Below, in pieces: positions 1 through 10,673 of a DNA stretch of 64,000 nucleotides. Every line of letters starts with the position of its first letter. The first letter of the stretch is position 1. Source of the stretch: Luteimonas gilva (GTDB lineage: Bacteria > Pseudomonadota > Gammaproteobacteria > Xanthomonadales > Xanthomonadaceae). Location: contig NZ_SZUA01000003.1 of the NCBI RefSeq assembly GCF_005239095.1, positions 248,001-312,000 on the forward strand. The letters are read 5' to 3'. The notes beneath the pieces were generated by a model. The model searched no databases. It was not told the origin of the DNA and saw only the letters and a program-made list of their open reading frames with translations. Both the position numbers and the translations under genes were made by a program.

Positions 1-30
1 GAATCCGGCCATGCAGGCGAATTTCTTCCC

Positions 31-1122
31 ATGAACCCGCTGCGCGCGATCGGTTGGCCGTTCGAAGGCCCGCCGGACGATGCCGCCTGGCGCCAGGCCA
101 TCGCGGCCCATCCTCAAGCGCGGCCGGCGCGGGTGGTCGAACAGCACCGGTCGGGTTACGCGGTCGCCGAGGGGTCGGGACAGGCCGTCAAGGTCGATTC
201 CCTGCCCGAATGGCAGCGGCCGAAATTCCCGCCGGAACAGCGGCCCGCGGTCGGCGACTGGGTGCTGGTCGAAGGCTCGGCCATCGTCGCGCTGCTGCCG
301 AGGCGCAGCGCGATCAAGCGCGGCGCCGCGGGCGAGCACTACAAGCAGCAGTTGATCGCCGCGAACGTCGACACCGCCTTCGTCGTTTGCGGCCTGGATG
401 CGGATTTCAACCCGCGTCGGATCGAACGCTATCTGCTGCTGGTGCGCAGTGGCGGCAGCGAGCCGGTGGTGGTGCTGACCAAGATCGACCGCGCCATCGA
501 AGCCGACGCCGGCGCGGTGGATGCGGCGATGGCTTCGCTGGTCGATCTGGCGGCGCAGGACGTGGCGATCCGCGCGATCAACGCCAAGGACCGCGACAGC
601 GTGGCCGCGCTCGATCCCTGGCTGCAGCCGGGCCGCACCGTGGTGCTGGTCGGCTCGTCCGGCGCCGGCAAGTCGACCCTGACCAATACTTTGCTCGGCG
701 CGGAGCGGATGAAGACCGGCGAGGTGCGCGAATCCGATTCGCGCGGCCGCCACACCACCACCTACCGTTCGCTGATCCCGTTGCCGTCGGGCGCTTGCCT
801 GATCGACACGCCCGGCATGCGCGAACTCAAGCCGACCGGCGAAGAGGATTTGGCCGAAGGCGGCTTCGCCGACATCGAAGCTTTGGCCGAACAATGCAAG
901 TTCCGCGATTGCCGGCACCAGAAAGAGCCGGGCTGCGCGGTGCGCGCCGCGCTCGAAGCCGGCAAGCTGGATCCGGACCGCTACGCCCATTATTTGAAGC
1001 TGCGCGACGAAGTCGCCGGCGCCGCCAACAAATTGGCTTCGCGATTGGCGCAGAAGGCGAATGCGAAAGTGCAGGGCAAGGCGCTGAACAAGCGCCTGGA
1101 CGATAAATATGGCAAGCATTGA
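31..1122 (+). CDS. rsgA: Ribosome small subunit-dependent GTPase RsgA
   Basis: Circularly permuted GTPase that acts late in 30S subunit maturation; GTP hydrolysis is stimulated by the small subunit. An N-terminal OB-like domain (about residues 35-100) is followed by the permuted G domain: TKID (G4) near 150, the P-loop GSSGAGKS near 210, and DTPGM (G3) near 260. A C-terminal zinc-binding segment with Cys/His (CKFRDC, H, C) sits near 290-305. A length of 363 residues is normal or slightly long for the family. The ATG has no clear SD sequence. It stands alone, followed by a palindromic repeat. Function is confident from the motif order. Confidence 0.95.
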   Translation: MNPLRAIGWPFEGPPDDAAWRQAIAAHPQARPARVVEQHRSGYAVAEGSGQAVKVDSLPEWQRPKFPPEQRPAVGDWVLVEGSAIVALLPRRSAIKRGAAGEHYKQQLIAANVDTAFVVCGLDADFNPRRIERYLLLVRSGGSEPVVVLTKIDRAIEADAGAVDAAMASLVDLAAQDVAIRAINAKDRDSVAALDPWLQPGRTVVLVGSSGAGKSTLTNTLLGAERMKTGEVRESDSRGRHTTTYRSLIPLPSGACLIDTPGMRELKPTGEEDLAEGGFADIEALAEQCKFRDCRHQKEPGCAVRAALEAGKLDPDRYAHYLKLRDEVAGAANKLASRLAQKANAKVQGKALNKRLDDKYGKH

Positions 1123-1140
1123 TCGCGCCGAAGCGGATAC

Positions 1141-1230
1141 TTTTGCGGGAGCGGCTTTAGCCGCGAGCTCTATTCCCAAAGCGCGGCGATCCGCAGAAAA
1201 AAGCTCGCGGCTAAAGCCGCTCCCACAAAG
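1141..1230. repeat. Palindromic intergenic repeat, family A copy 1
   Basis: Long imperfect hairpin: an arm reading GGGAGCGGCTTTAGCCGCGAGC is matched by its reverse complement about 50 bases later, ending in CCGCTCCCACAAAG. It has the same architecture as the elements near 9.4, 22.1, 25.9, 26.8, 38.8, 43.4 and 45.2 kb. It lies between rsgA and the QEGLA gene, about 15 bases before the next start codon, so it may also shape the leader of that mRNA. Confidence 0.85.
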
Positions 1231-1245
1231 GCCAGGCATGCGGGC

Positions 1246-2508
1246 ATGAGCGAGATCGCCCCCGACATCGCTCATCACGCCGCGCTCGACGCGCGCATGG
1301 TCGCGGCCGCGCGCGAATTGCGGCTGCTGCAGTTGGTGAGCTGGCCGGCGACGCTGCAGCAGCCGTTCCTGGAATCCTTCGCGCGCGGCAAGCCGGAATT
1401 GCCGAAAATCGAATACCCGAAACTGGATTTCTCGCACGCGCGGCGCGAGCTGGAGCGGGTCATCGCCGAAGCCGATCCCGACCATCCGCTCGGGCACTAC
1501 GTCGGCGAGTCCGCGCGCAGCTGGTCGATCGCCGCCGAACTGCTGGAATCGCTGGGCACGGCGCGCGTCACCGAGCATTCGGTGCGATTGTTCGGCCGCC
1601 CCGACGAGCCGCTGCCCGGCAACGGTCCGACCACGCGCGAGGCGGCGCGGCATTTCATCGCCATTGCCAACGAACTGGACCGCGAGCTGCTCGCCCCGTC
1701 CGAACAGGTGGCGATATCGGCGACCGCGCTGAAGCTGCAATTGCAATCCGATCTGGACGATTTCTTCGACCAGCGCGTGATCGAAGTCGTGCTCGATCCG
1801 GAATTGATCGCGAAAGCCGCGGCCGGCGCGACCCGCATCCGGCTGCGCGCCGGCGCGGCGTTCAGCGACTACGACCGGCACCAGCTCTTGCAGCACGAGG
1901 CTTTCGTGCATTCGCTGACCGCGCTCAACGGCCGCCAGCAGCCGGTGCTGCCCAGCCTGGCGCTGTCCTCGCCGCGCACCACCGCGACGCAAGAGGGTTT
2001 GGCGACGTTCGCCGAGCAGATCACCGGCAGCATCGACATCGAACGGATGAAGCGGGTCAGCTTGCGCATCGAAGCGGTGGCGATGGCTTTGGAAGGTGCC
2101 GACTTCATCCAGGTGTTCCGCTACTTCATCCAGGCCGGCCAGAACGAAGTGGAAAGCTTCGCCTCCGCGCAGCGCGTGTTCCGCGGGGTGACTCCGGCCG
2201 GCGGCGGCGCCTTCACCAAGGACACGGTGTACCTGCGCGGCCTGGTCGGCGTGCACACGTTCTTCCGCTGGGCGTTGCGCCAGGGCAAGCTGAAGCTGTG
2301 CCGGCGATTGTTCGCGGGCAAGATGACCCTAGCCGACGTGCAGCGCTTCGAGCCGCTATTCGACCAAGGCGTGCTGGCGCCGCCGCGCTGGTTGCCGCAA
2401 TGGATCTCGCGCGCGAACGGCTTGGCGGGGATGCTGGCGTTTTCGTTGTTCGCCAACCGGATACGGTTGGATCAGGTCGACGCCGGCGCGCCTTCGCTGG
2501 ATCTGTAG
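1246..2508 (+). CDS. DUF1704 / QEGLA-motif protein, putative HExxxH metallopeptidase
   Basis: Carries the QEGLA motif (QEGLATFAE near residues 247-255) that defines the 'flavohemoglobin expression-modulating QEGLA motif' family (DUF1704). An HEAFVH sequence lies about 30 residues upstream. In eukaryotic DUF1704 relatives (the MATCAP tyrosine carboxypeptidases) an HExxxH motif plus a downstream Glu forms the zinc site, so this bacterial member looks catalytically competent. Its substrate is unknown. It has 420 residues, no signal peptide and no membrane segment, so it is probably cytoplasmic. The start is close to an upstream repeat and lacks a clear SD. Its stop codon lies inside a palindrome shared with the convergent neighbour. 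Confidence 0.85.
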   Translation: MSEIAPDIAHHAALDARMVAAARELRLLQLVSWPATLQQPFLESFARGKPELPKIEYPKLDFSHARRELERVIAEADPDHPLGHYVGESARSWSIAAELLESLGTARVTEHSVRLFGRPDEPLPGNGPTTREAARHFIAIANELDRELLAPSEQVAISATALKLQLQSDLDDFFDQRVIEVVLDPELIAKAAAGATRIRLRAGAAFSDYDRHQLLQHEAFVHSLTALNGRQQPVLPSLALSSPRTTATQEGLATFAEQITGSIDIERMKRVSLRIEAVAMALEGADFIQVFRYFIQAGQNEVESFASAQRVFRGVTPAGGGAFTKDTVYLRGLVGVHTFFRWALRQGKLKLCRRLFAGKMTLADVQRFEPLFDQGVLAPPRWLPQWISRANGLAGMLAFSLFANRIRLDQVDAGAPSLDL

Positions 2509-2530
2509 GGTGGGCCAAGGCCCACCCTAC
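2505..2530. terminator. Perfect palindrome between convergent genes, likely bidirectional terminator
   Basis: GTAGGGTGGGCC is followed by AA and its exact reverse complement, a 12-bp stem with a 2-nt spacer. The TAG stop of the QEGLA gene lies in the left arm, and the TAG stop of the convergent membrane-protein gene lies in the right arm. There is no long T tract, so termination is inferred from position and stem strength. Confidence 0.6.
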
Positions 2531-3885
2531 GGCAGCGCGGTCAAGCGCCCATCGCTTTCGATCGCGTAGTCGGCGTCCTCGCCGGCTTGGACCAGCCGCA
2601 CCCGATTTCCGATCGGCACGCCGCGATAGCTGGGAATGTCGTGGGTGAGCCGATCGAACAGCCAACGTTGCCCGGGATCGATGCTGCGCAACCGGATCGG
2701 CGCATCGCCATGCCGCGCGACCGCGTCGGCCAAGGCGGGCGAGAACACGGCCTGCACCGCGCCGGCGTCGTGGAATCGGCGCACGATGTTCGTCCCGTGC
2801 CACAAGCACAACACCGCCAGCAGCGTCAGCAGGATTTTTCCGAAGCGGTCCATCCGCGGCCAGCAGGCGGCGCAAATCGCGCTGGTCGCGGCGGCGAAGC
2901 CGTAGCCGTATTGGTTGGCCGATTCGGCCAGAATCAGCACCGGTCCCAGCGCCGCGGCGCCGACCAGCAGGAACGCCGCCAGCCAGCGCGACCCGGCCCG
3001 CCACAGGGCCCAGGCCAGCGCCAGCCACAGTGCCGCGGCGGCCAGCACGCGGCCGTCGCCGAATCCGCGCGCCAAGGTGCCGCCCGCTTCCATCTTGGTC
3101 GGATTGGGCGCGAACAATTGGTATTCCAGCCAGCGTTGCGGGATGAAGGCCAGGTCCCAACCGTAATTCGCCGCCTCGCGCGGCGAGAACAGCAGCACGC
3201 CGATGCGCAGCGCCAGATAGATCGCCACCGGCAGAGCGGAAGCGAGCGCCGCGCGGCCCCAAGCGGGGTCGCGGCCGAAGAACAGCCACGCCAGGCCGAG
3301 CAGGACCGGGATGACCACCGCCGCTTCCTTGGCCAGCAGCGCCGCAGCGGTCAACGCGAACGCGAAGAAGATGGCCACGCCCGCGCGCCGCGCGCGCTGG
3401 ACGATCGCGCCGATCGCCAATCCGCACCCCACCCAGATCAGATCGGCCAGCGCCGCCACCCAGCCGTGGGTGTGCGCGGCGTAGGCGCCGAGCGCGAACA
3501 CCATCGCCGCCGCGAAAGCGCCGCCGGCCGACACGCGCCAACCCCGCAACAAGGCCGCCAGCAGGGCGGCGTTGGCGGCGCCCATGGCCACCGCGACGGC
3601 GTGGAAGGCGTAAGGGTGCGCGAACAGGTGTTGGGACAGCCACAGCCACAGAGTGAAGGTCAGCGGCCGGTACTGGAACGACTGCACGCCGGCCCAAATG
3701 TCCACGCGCCAAATCCGCGGATCCTGGGCGGCGAAGGCGGCCCATTGCAATTCGTCGTGGCTGAAATAGCCCGGATTGAAGATCAGCGGCGACTGCGCCA
3801 GCAGCACCGCGAGGAAAACCCAGACGAGCAGCATCCGTCCGGTCCATAGCCGCCGCGTAGTAACCGGTTCCAGCGCGATCCCCAT
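2527..3885 (-). CDS. Polytopic membrane protein, possible GT-C fold glycosyltransferase-like
   Basis: 452 residues with an N-terminal membrane segment (about 15-35) and many further hydrophobic helices, then a soluble C-terminal tail of about 80 residues. An acidic SHDELQW motif lies in the first extracytoplasmic loop (about residues 42-48). That position resembles the catalytic Asp/Glu loop of GT-C enzymes (GT39/GT83 type) that use polyprenyl-phosphate sugars. This is only a weak resemblance and no specific family is recognised. The gene is divergent from maeB and convergent with the QEGLA gene. Confidence 0.75.
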   Translation of the reverse strand: MGIALEPVTTRRLWTGRMLLVWVFLAVLLAQSPLIFNPGYFSHDELQWAAFAAQDPRIWRVDIWAGVQSFQYRPLTFTLWLWLSQHLFAHPYAFHAVAVAMGAANAALLAALLRGWRVSAGGAFAAAMVFALGAYAAHTHGWVAALADLIWVGCGLAIGAIVQRARRAGVAIFFAFALTAAALLAKEAAVVIPVLLGLAWLFFGRDPAWGRAALASALPVAIYLALRIGVLLFSPREAANYGWDLAFIPQRWLEYQLFAPNPTKMEAGGTLARGFGDGRVLAAAALWLALAWALWRAGSRWLAAFLLVGAAALGPVLILAESANQYGYGFAAATSAICAACWPRMDRFGKILLTLLAVLCLWHGTNIVRRFHDAGAVQAVFSPALADAVARHGDAPIRLRSIDPGQRWLFDRLTHDIPSYRGVPIGNRVRLVQAGEDADYAIESDGRLTALP

Positions 3886-3987
3886 TGCGCCATTGTGCGA
3901 GAAGGCGTCGCTTCCGCGCCATCGTTCAGACCGGGGACGGTGCGGAAACCGCTAGAATCGGGTTCCGCAAGCGCCCGATACCGCGAG

Positions 3988-6339
<2,352 letters not shown>

Positions 6340-6445
6340 TTGTCGGGAACGGGCTTCTGTGTTCATATCCGCGTCGAAGGTCCGCAAGGGATGGCGGCCG
6401 TCGCGCTCGGGGGAGCGACCTGATGATCCTTGCGATGCCATCCGC

Positions 6446-7441
6446 ATGCCGGTCCTGAATCTGATCGCCTGGGACAACGGGGTCGGCCTGTCGCGCGATC
6501 TGCGCCTGCTCGCCGCCGCCTTGGAGCGGGCCGGTTTCGAAGTCCACTTGAGCCCCATCGGCCGCGGCAAACTGCGCAAATGGCTGCGCCCGGTCTGGAT
6601 GCACCTGCGCCTGTTCGGCGAGCGGCTGCGCCACGGCAGCGAGCACTTCACCTACGACGCGAACGTGATGCTGGAGCACATCCGCACCGAGGACATCCCG
6701 TTCGCGCGGCGCAATTTCTTCGTGCCGAATCCGGAATGGTGCCTGTGGTCGGACGTGTCGCTGCTGCCGCGGGTCGACGCCGTGCTGGCCAAGACCGTGC
6801 ATGCGGAGTCGATCTTCGGCGAACACGGCCACCGCGTGGCGCACATCGGCTTCACCAGCGAAGACCGCCACGATCCGTCCGTGCGCCGCGAGCGCACCTT
6901 CTTCCATCTCGCCGGGCGCAGCAAGAACAAGGGTACGCAGCGCCTGATCGAGCTGTGGAGCCGGCACCCCGAATGGCCGATGCTGACCGTGGTGCAGAGC
7001 CCGCGCGAAGCCAAGCCGATCGACCCGCCGGTGGCCAACATCGACCATCGCGTGGATTACGTCGACGACGCCGAACTGCGCCGCCTGCAGAACGGCAACT
7101 GGTTCCACCTGTGTCTGTCCGAGACCGAAGGCTTCGGCCATTACCTGGTCGAAGCGATGAGCGTGGCCGCGGTGACGGTCACCACCGACGCGGCGCCGAT
7201 GAACGAACTGGTGCAGCGCGACCGCGGCGTTCTGGTCGGCTACAACGCCACCGGCATCCAGCACCTGGCGACCACCTATTTCTTCGACGAACACCTGCTC
7301 GAAGCCGAGGTCGAACGCCTGCTGGCCCTGCCCGACGAAGAATTGCAGCGGCTGGGCGACGCCGCGCGCGAATGGTTCCTGGCCAACGACCGCGGCTTCA
7401 GCCGACGTCTGCAAGTGGCGCTGGAACCGCTGCTCGGCTGA
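6446..7441 (+). CDS. Glycosyltransferase, group 1 (GT4-like)
   Basis: 331 residues. The C-terminal half has the retaining GT-B signature: LSETEGFG then EAMS, an E-x7-E type arrangement near residues 227-240, followed by the nucleotide-sugar-binding loop around TTDAAPMNEL. The N-terminus MPVLNLIAWDNGVGLSRD fits the first Rossmann strand and glycine-rich loop, so this ATG was preferred over one 29 codons upstream. It is probably cytoplasmic or peripheral to the inner membrane, transferring a sugar to a surface glycan. It is the first of four glycosyltransferases between maeB and aceE, but the four are on both strands, so they are not one operon. Confidence 0.85.
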   Translation: MPVLNLIAWDNGVGLSRDLRLLAAALERAGFEVHLSPIGRGKLRKWLRPVWMHLRLFGERLRHGSEHFTYDANVMLEHIRTEDIPFARRNFFVPNPEWCLWSDVSLLPRVDAVLAKTVHAESIFGEHGHRVAHIGFTSEDRHDPSVRRERTFFHLAGRSKNKGTQRLIELWSRHPEWPMLTVVQSPREAKPIDPPVANIDHRVDYVDDAELRRLQNGNWFHLCLSETEGFGHYLVEAMSVAAVTVTTDAAPMNELVQRDRGVLVGYNATGIQHLATTYFFDEHLLEAEVERLLALPDEELQRLGDAAREWFLANDRGFSRRLQVALEPLLG

Positions 7442-7444
7442 TTG

Positions 7445-7609
7445 CTCCCTCTCCCGCTTGCGGGAGAGGGCCGGGGTGAGGGGCGCGCGGACTGGCCGAT
7501 CGCGTCAAACCACTCTGGAGGAGCTCAAGAGCCTCGGATGCCGCTTGCCTGACGCAATCCTCATGCCTGCGTGCCCTCACCCAACCCTCTCCCGCTAGCG
7601 GGAGAGGGC
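7445..7609. repeat. Inverted pair of CCCTCTCCCGC-type repeats (family B)
   Basis: Two copies of a short hairpin repeat (CCCTCTCCCGC, 2-nt loop, GCGGGAGAGGG, then a GGGGTGAG-like tail) lie at 7445-7484 and, in the opposite orientation, at 7573-7609. The 90 bases between them hold no gene. The second copy is read through by the 3' end of the minus-strand glycosyltransferase and supplies its last residues. Confidence 0.8.
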
Positions 7610-8475
7610 TTCAACGCAGCCGCGGCGACGCGCAAATCCGGCGGCGGTTGCCGGTACTCGTGCAAGTACTGATCGATGCCGCGTTCGCAGCGCGTCGTGC
7701 CGCGCTCCGCGGTCTCGTGCAGGATGCGGTTGTTGGGCAGCGACAAGTCTTCCGGATCGACCGGCGCGCGCGAGCCGTGCGCGAGATGCACGGCCAAGCC
7801 GGCGAATTTCAAGCGCCGCCGCCGCACGCCGGCGTTGCGCAGGCGCACGTCGATTTCCAGATCCTCGCTGCCGTAGCCTTCCATGCGTTCGTCGAAGCCG
7901 TTGACCCGCAGCAGGTCATCGCGCCAGAAGCTCATGTTGCAGCTCATCACGGTCACGCCCGCATGCGCCCCGCGCGCCTTGCGCTTGGCCAGCCACGGCC
8001 AGCGCAGCGCGTGGCGGCGTTCGTCGCCGTGTTGCGCGGCGAAATCGGCCGCCATCCACGGCGAGAACGACGGCCGCGCGCCGTCGATCAGTTTTTGCGT
8101 ATACGCCGGGGTAGCCTGCACCCGCCCGCCTTGCAGGAAGCTGCCGGCCTCGGCCAAAGCCAAGTGATCGGCGACGAAATCCGGATGCAGCACCATGTCG
8201 CCGTCGATGCAGATCACGTAATCGCCGCGGCCGGCGGCGATCGCGCGATTGCGCACGCTCGCGGCGCGGAAGCCGGCGTCCTCCTGCCAGACGTGGCGCA
8301 ACGCGGTGGGGAAATCGCGTGCGATCCCCAACAAGGCCTCGCGCGTGTCCGCGCGCGAGCCGTCGTCGGCGACGATCACCTCGTCCGGCAGGCGCGACTG
8401 CCGGCGCACGCTGTCCAGCACCGCGACCAGCGCTTCCTTCCAGTTGTAGGTGGTGGCCAGCAGGGTGCAGCGCAT
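7561..8475 (-). CDS. Family 2 glycosyltransferase (GT-A), paralogue of the next gene upstream
   Basis: GT-A fold: TTYNWKEAL at the N-terminus, VADDGS (nucleotide-binding Asp) near residue 35, IDGDM (DxD-type metal site) near 90, and a C-terminal GYGSEDLEIDVRL segment typical of the Glyco_transf_7C galactosyltransferase-like module. The start at MRCTLL lies one base after the stop of the upstream paralogue, so the two are co-transcribed and probably translationally coupled; an in-frame ATG 14 codons earlier overlaps that gene. The last dozen or so residues (around SPASGRGLGEG) are translated from an intergenic repeat. The donor and acceptor are unknown. Confidence 0.85.
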   Translation of the reverse strand: MRCTLLATTYNWKEALVAVLDSVRRQSRLPDEVIVADDGSRADTREALLGIARDFPTALRHVWQEDAGFRAASVRNRAIAAGRGDYVICIDGDMVLHPDFVADHLALAEAGSFLQGGRVQATPAYTQKLIDGARPSFSPWMAADFAAQHGDERRHALRWPWLAKRKARGAHAGVTVMSCNMSFWRDDLLRVNGFDERMEGYGSEDLEIDVRLRNAGVRRRRLKFAGLAVHLAHGSRAPVDPEDLSLPNNRILHETAERGTTRCERGIDQYLHEYRQPPPDLRVAAAALKPSPASGRGLGEGTQA

Positions 8476-8476
8476 G

Positions 8477-9304
8477 TCAGGCCGCCGCGGCCGCGCGCGC
8501 TCGTGCGACGTGCGCATCGAGCCCGCGCTCGCAGCGCACGGTCTTCTCGGCCAGCACCTTGTTGAAGAAGCGGTCGTTGGGCAGCACTTCGGTCGGCGGG
8601 ATGCCGTCCGGCCAGCGCGTGTTGTGCCACAGGTGGATCGCCAAGCCGGCGAAACGGATCGGCCGCCGGGTCAGGCCGGCGTGCTTGAGCCGTGCGGAGA
8701 TGTCGTCGTCTTCGCGGCCCCAGCCTTCGTAGTCGTCGTCGAAGCCGTTGACGCGGTCCAAGTCGGTGCGCCAGATGCCCATGTTGCAGCCCATCATCTG
8801 CCCGCCTTCCGCGGTGCGCGATTTGCGCTTGGCCAGCCACGGCAGACGCAACGCGTGCTTGCGCTTGAACGTGCCGTCCATGAACGGCGAAAAGTTCGGC
8901 CTGCCGCCGGCCAGCAGGCGTTTGGATTCCTCCGGCGTGGCGTTCAAACGCCCGCCTTGCAGGAAGATGCCGGGGCGGATCAGAGCCAAATGGTCGGCGA
9001 CGAAATCCGGATGCAGGATCAAGTCGCCGTCCAGGAAGATCACGTAATCGCCCGAGCTGGCGGCGATGCCCAGATTGCGCGCCCGCGCCAAGCGGAAGCC
9101 GGCGTCCTCCTGCCAGGCGTGGATCAGCGGCACCGGGAAATCGCGGGCCATCTCGCGGATCATCGCGCCGGTGTCCTCGCGCGAACCGTCGTCGGCCACC
9201 ACCACTTCCAGCGGCAACACCCGCTGCGCGGCGATGCTGCGCAGGCACAGGGCCAGCGCTTCCTTCCAGTTGTAGGTCGAGACGACGAGGCTGGCGGTGG
9301 TCAC
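8477..9304 (-). CDS. Family 2 glycosyltransferase (GT-A)
   Basis: Tandem paralogue of the downstream gene: STYNWKEAL at the start, VADDGS, LDGDL (metal site), GWGREDDDISARL near the catalytic base, and a matching RCERGLD C-terminal segment. The GTG start at 9304 aligns with the paralogue's N-terminus; an ATG 18 codons upstream would add an arginine/proline-rich extension that looks non-homologous. No strong SD supports either start. This is first gene of a two-gene glycosyltransferase operon that probably decorates a surface polysaccharide or LPS core. The duplication suggests successive transfer of similar sugars, which is an inference. Confidence 0.85.
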   Translation of the reverse strand: MTTASLVVSTYNWKEALALCLRSIAAQRVLPLEVVVADDGSREDTGAMIREMARDFPVPLIHAWQEDAGFRLARARNLGIAASSGDYVIFLDGDLILHPDFVADHLALIRPGIFLQGGRLNATPEESKRLLAGGRPNFSPFMDGTFKRKHALRLPWLAKRKSRTAEGGQMMGCNMGIWRTDLDRVNGFDDDYEGWGREDDDISARLKHAGLTRRPIRFAGLAIHLWHNTRWPDGIPPTEVLPNDRFFNKVLAEKTVRCERGLDAHVARARAAAAA

Positions 9305-9360
9305 GGGGTCGGGTCGGCGTCGGGGGCGTCGGATATTATCCGCCGGAGTAGAGGCCAAAG

Positions 9361-9456
9361 CATTCGCTGGCCCGCTTTTGTGGGAGGGGCTTCAGCCCCG
9401 ACAGGCAGTCCAGCGACCCATGTCGGGGCTGAAGCCCCTCCCACAAAAGCGAATGG
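9361..9456. repeat. Palindromic intergenic repeat, family A variant (GGGGCTTCAGCCCC arms)
   Basis: Arms read CTTTTGTGGGAGGGGCTTCA and its reverse complement, separated by about 35 bases, with outer bases CATTCGC/GCGAATG extending the pairing. It lies between divergently oriented glycosyltransferase genes. Confidence 0.85.
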
Positions 9457-9494
9457 CGTCCTAAGTCGGTTCGTCCGGCGTTCAGTGGAGCGGC

Positions 9495-10409
9495 ATGTTC
9501 CCCGAAGTCTCCGTCATCGTCCCGAACTACAACCATGCGCCCTATCTGGCGCAGCGGGTGGATTCGATCCTGGCCCAGACTTTCCGGGACTTCGAGCTGA
9601 TCCTGCTCGACGACCGCTCCAGCGACGATAGCTGGACCGTGCTCGAGCGCTACCGCGGCCATCCCCAAGTCGCGCACCTGATCCGCAACGACGCCAACAG
9701 CGGCAGCCCGTTCAAGCAATGGGAAAAAGGCATCGGCCTGGCCCGCGGCCGTTATGTGTGGATCGCCGAAAGCGACGATTGGTGCGAACCGACCTTCCTG
9801 GAAACGGTGCTCGCCGGCCTGCGCGCCGACCCGGACTGCGTGCTTGCCTACTGCCAGGCTTATTTCGTCGGCCCCGACGGCATGCTCAATTGGCAATCGC
9901 GCCACGATCGCTTGGCGGAAACCCTCGACGGCCGCGACTTCATCCGCCGCCACATGGCCCCGACGTCCATCTACAACGCCAGCATGGCGGTGTGGCGCAA
10001 GGACAAATACGGCCAGGTGCCGAAGGATTACACCCAATACCGCTTCTGCGGCGACTGGCTGTTCTGGATCGGCTTGGCGCGGCTGGGCAAGGTCCACATC
10101 AGCGGCAAATTGCTAGATTACTACCGCCAGCATCCGCACAACGTCAGCACCGGCGTCTACCGCAGCGGCTTGAACTTCGTCGAAGAGATGAAGGTCGCCG
10201 ACTGGATGTACGCCGAAGGCCTGCTCGGCGATCGCGAATACAGCGCGTTCTTCAAGAAGAAGTACCGGGAGTACCGGCCGCTGCGCGCGCAATTGGATCC
10301 GGCGTTGCGCGAACAGATCCGCGACCTGTTCGCGCATCCGGCCTCGCCGAAGACGCCGCTGGCGAAGATCCGCGCCAGCGCCTGGTGGGCCGGCCTGCAC
10401 GGCCGCTGA
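9495..10409 (+). CDS. Family 2 glycosyltransferase
   Basis: 304 residues. N-terminal GT-A domain with VSVIVPNYNH, LLDDRSSDDS (UDP-sugar binding) near 37-46, and AESDDW (DxD-like) near 93-98; the C-terminal part contains the GDWLFWIGL segment commonly seen in rhamnosyl/galactosyl-type GT2 enzymes. It is probably an inverting transferase for a cell-surface glycan. It is divergent from the two-gene GT2 operon and flanked by repeats on both sides. The ATG at 9495 directly precedes the first beta strand, so the start is well supported. Confidence 0.87.
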   Translation: MFPEVSVIVPNYNHAPYLAQRVDSILAQTFRDFELILLDDRSSDDSWTVLERYRGHPQVAHLIRNDANSGSPFKQWEKGIGLARGRYVWIAESDDWCEPTFLETVLAGLRADPDCVLAYCQAYFVGPDGMLNWQSRHDRLAETLDGRDFIRRHMAPTSIYNASMAVWRKDKYGQVPKDYTQYRFCGDWLFWIGLARLGKVHISGKLLDYYRQHPHNVSTGVYRSGLNFVEEMKVADWMYAEGLLGDREYSAFFKKKYREYRPLRAQLDPALREQIRDLFAHPASPKTPLAKIRASAWWAGLHGR

Positions 10410-10411
10410 CG

Positions 10412-10534
10412 CTTCTCCTTCTCCCATCGGGAGAAGGTGCCGAAGGGCGGATGAGGGTTCGGCGTAGCGACGCGGGCGGGAACGACGTCGTTCTCCGCAC
10501 CCTCACCCCAACCCTCTCTCGGCGGGAGAGGGGG
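10412..10534. repeat. Two family B hairpin repeats in inverted orientation
   Basis: CTTCTCCCATCGGGAGAAG at about 10417-10436, and ACCCTCACCCCAACCCTCTC...GAGAGGG at about 10499-10534 in the opposite orientation, with 60 bases of unremarkable sequence between. After them, 10540-10673 is AT-richer and is the only space for an aceE promoter. A TGTTAGACT extended -10-like element lies at about 10611-10619, but no good -35 element was found. Confidence 0.75.
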
Positions 10535-10673
10535 CGAACGCAGACTTTGAATGACCCGGATAAAATACAAACAGAATAAACCCGGGCAAAATTAAATCCT
10601 GCAAAACCCCTGTTAGACTCCCGGCTCTAATCGACCCCAATCCGCGGCCGGTGCGCCGCGACGGAGCTTCGCG

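Noticed and set aside
1141-1230. CRISPR array or integron attC sites for the recurring palindromes
   Set aside because: The palindromes are single, widely spaced and have no regular spacers, cas genes or integrase nearby.
2213-3922. Long open frame antisense to the membrane-protein gene
   Set aside because: It lies in another frame of the 2527-3885 gene; its translation is Arg/Gly/Ala-rich low complexity, typical of GC-rich shadow frames.
6446-10409. A single surface-polysaccharide biosynthesis operon
   Set aside because: The four glycosyltransferases are on both strands and separated by repeats; no polymerase, flippase or sugar-nucleotide genes accompany them.
10540-10673. A strong aceE promoter
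   Set aside because: Only an isolated TGTTAGACT -10-like sequence is visible, without a convincing -35 element or a known regulator site.
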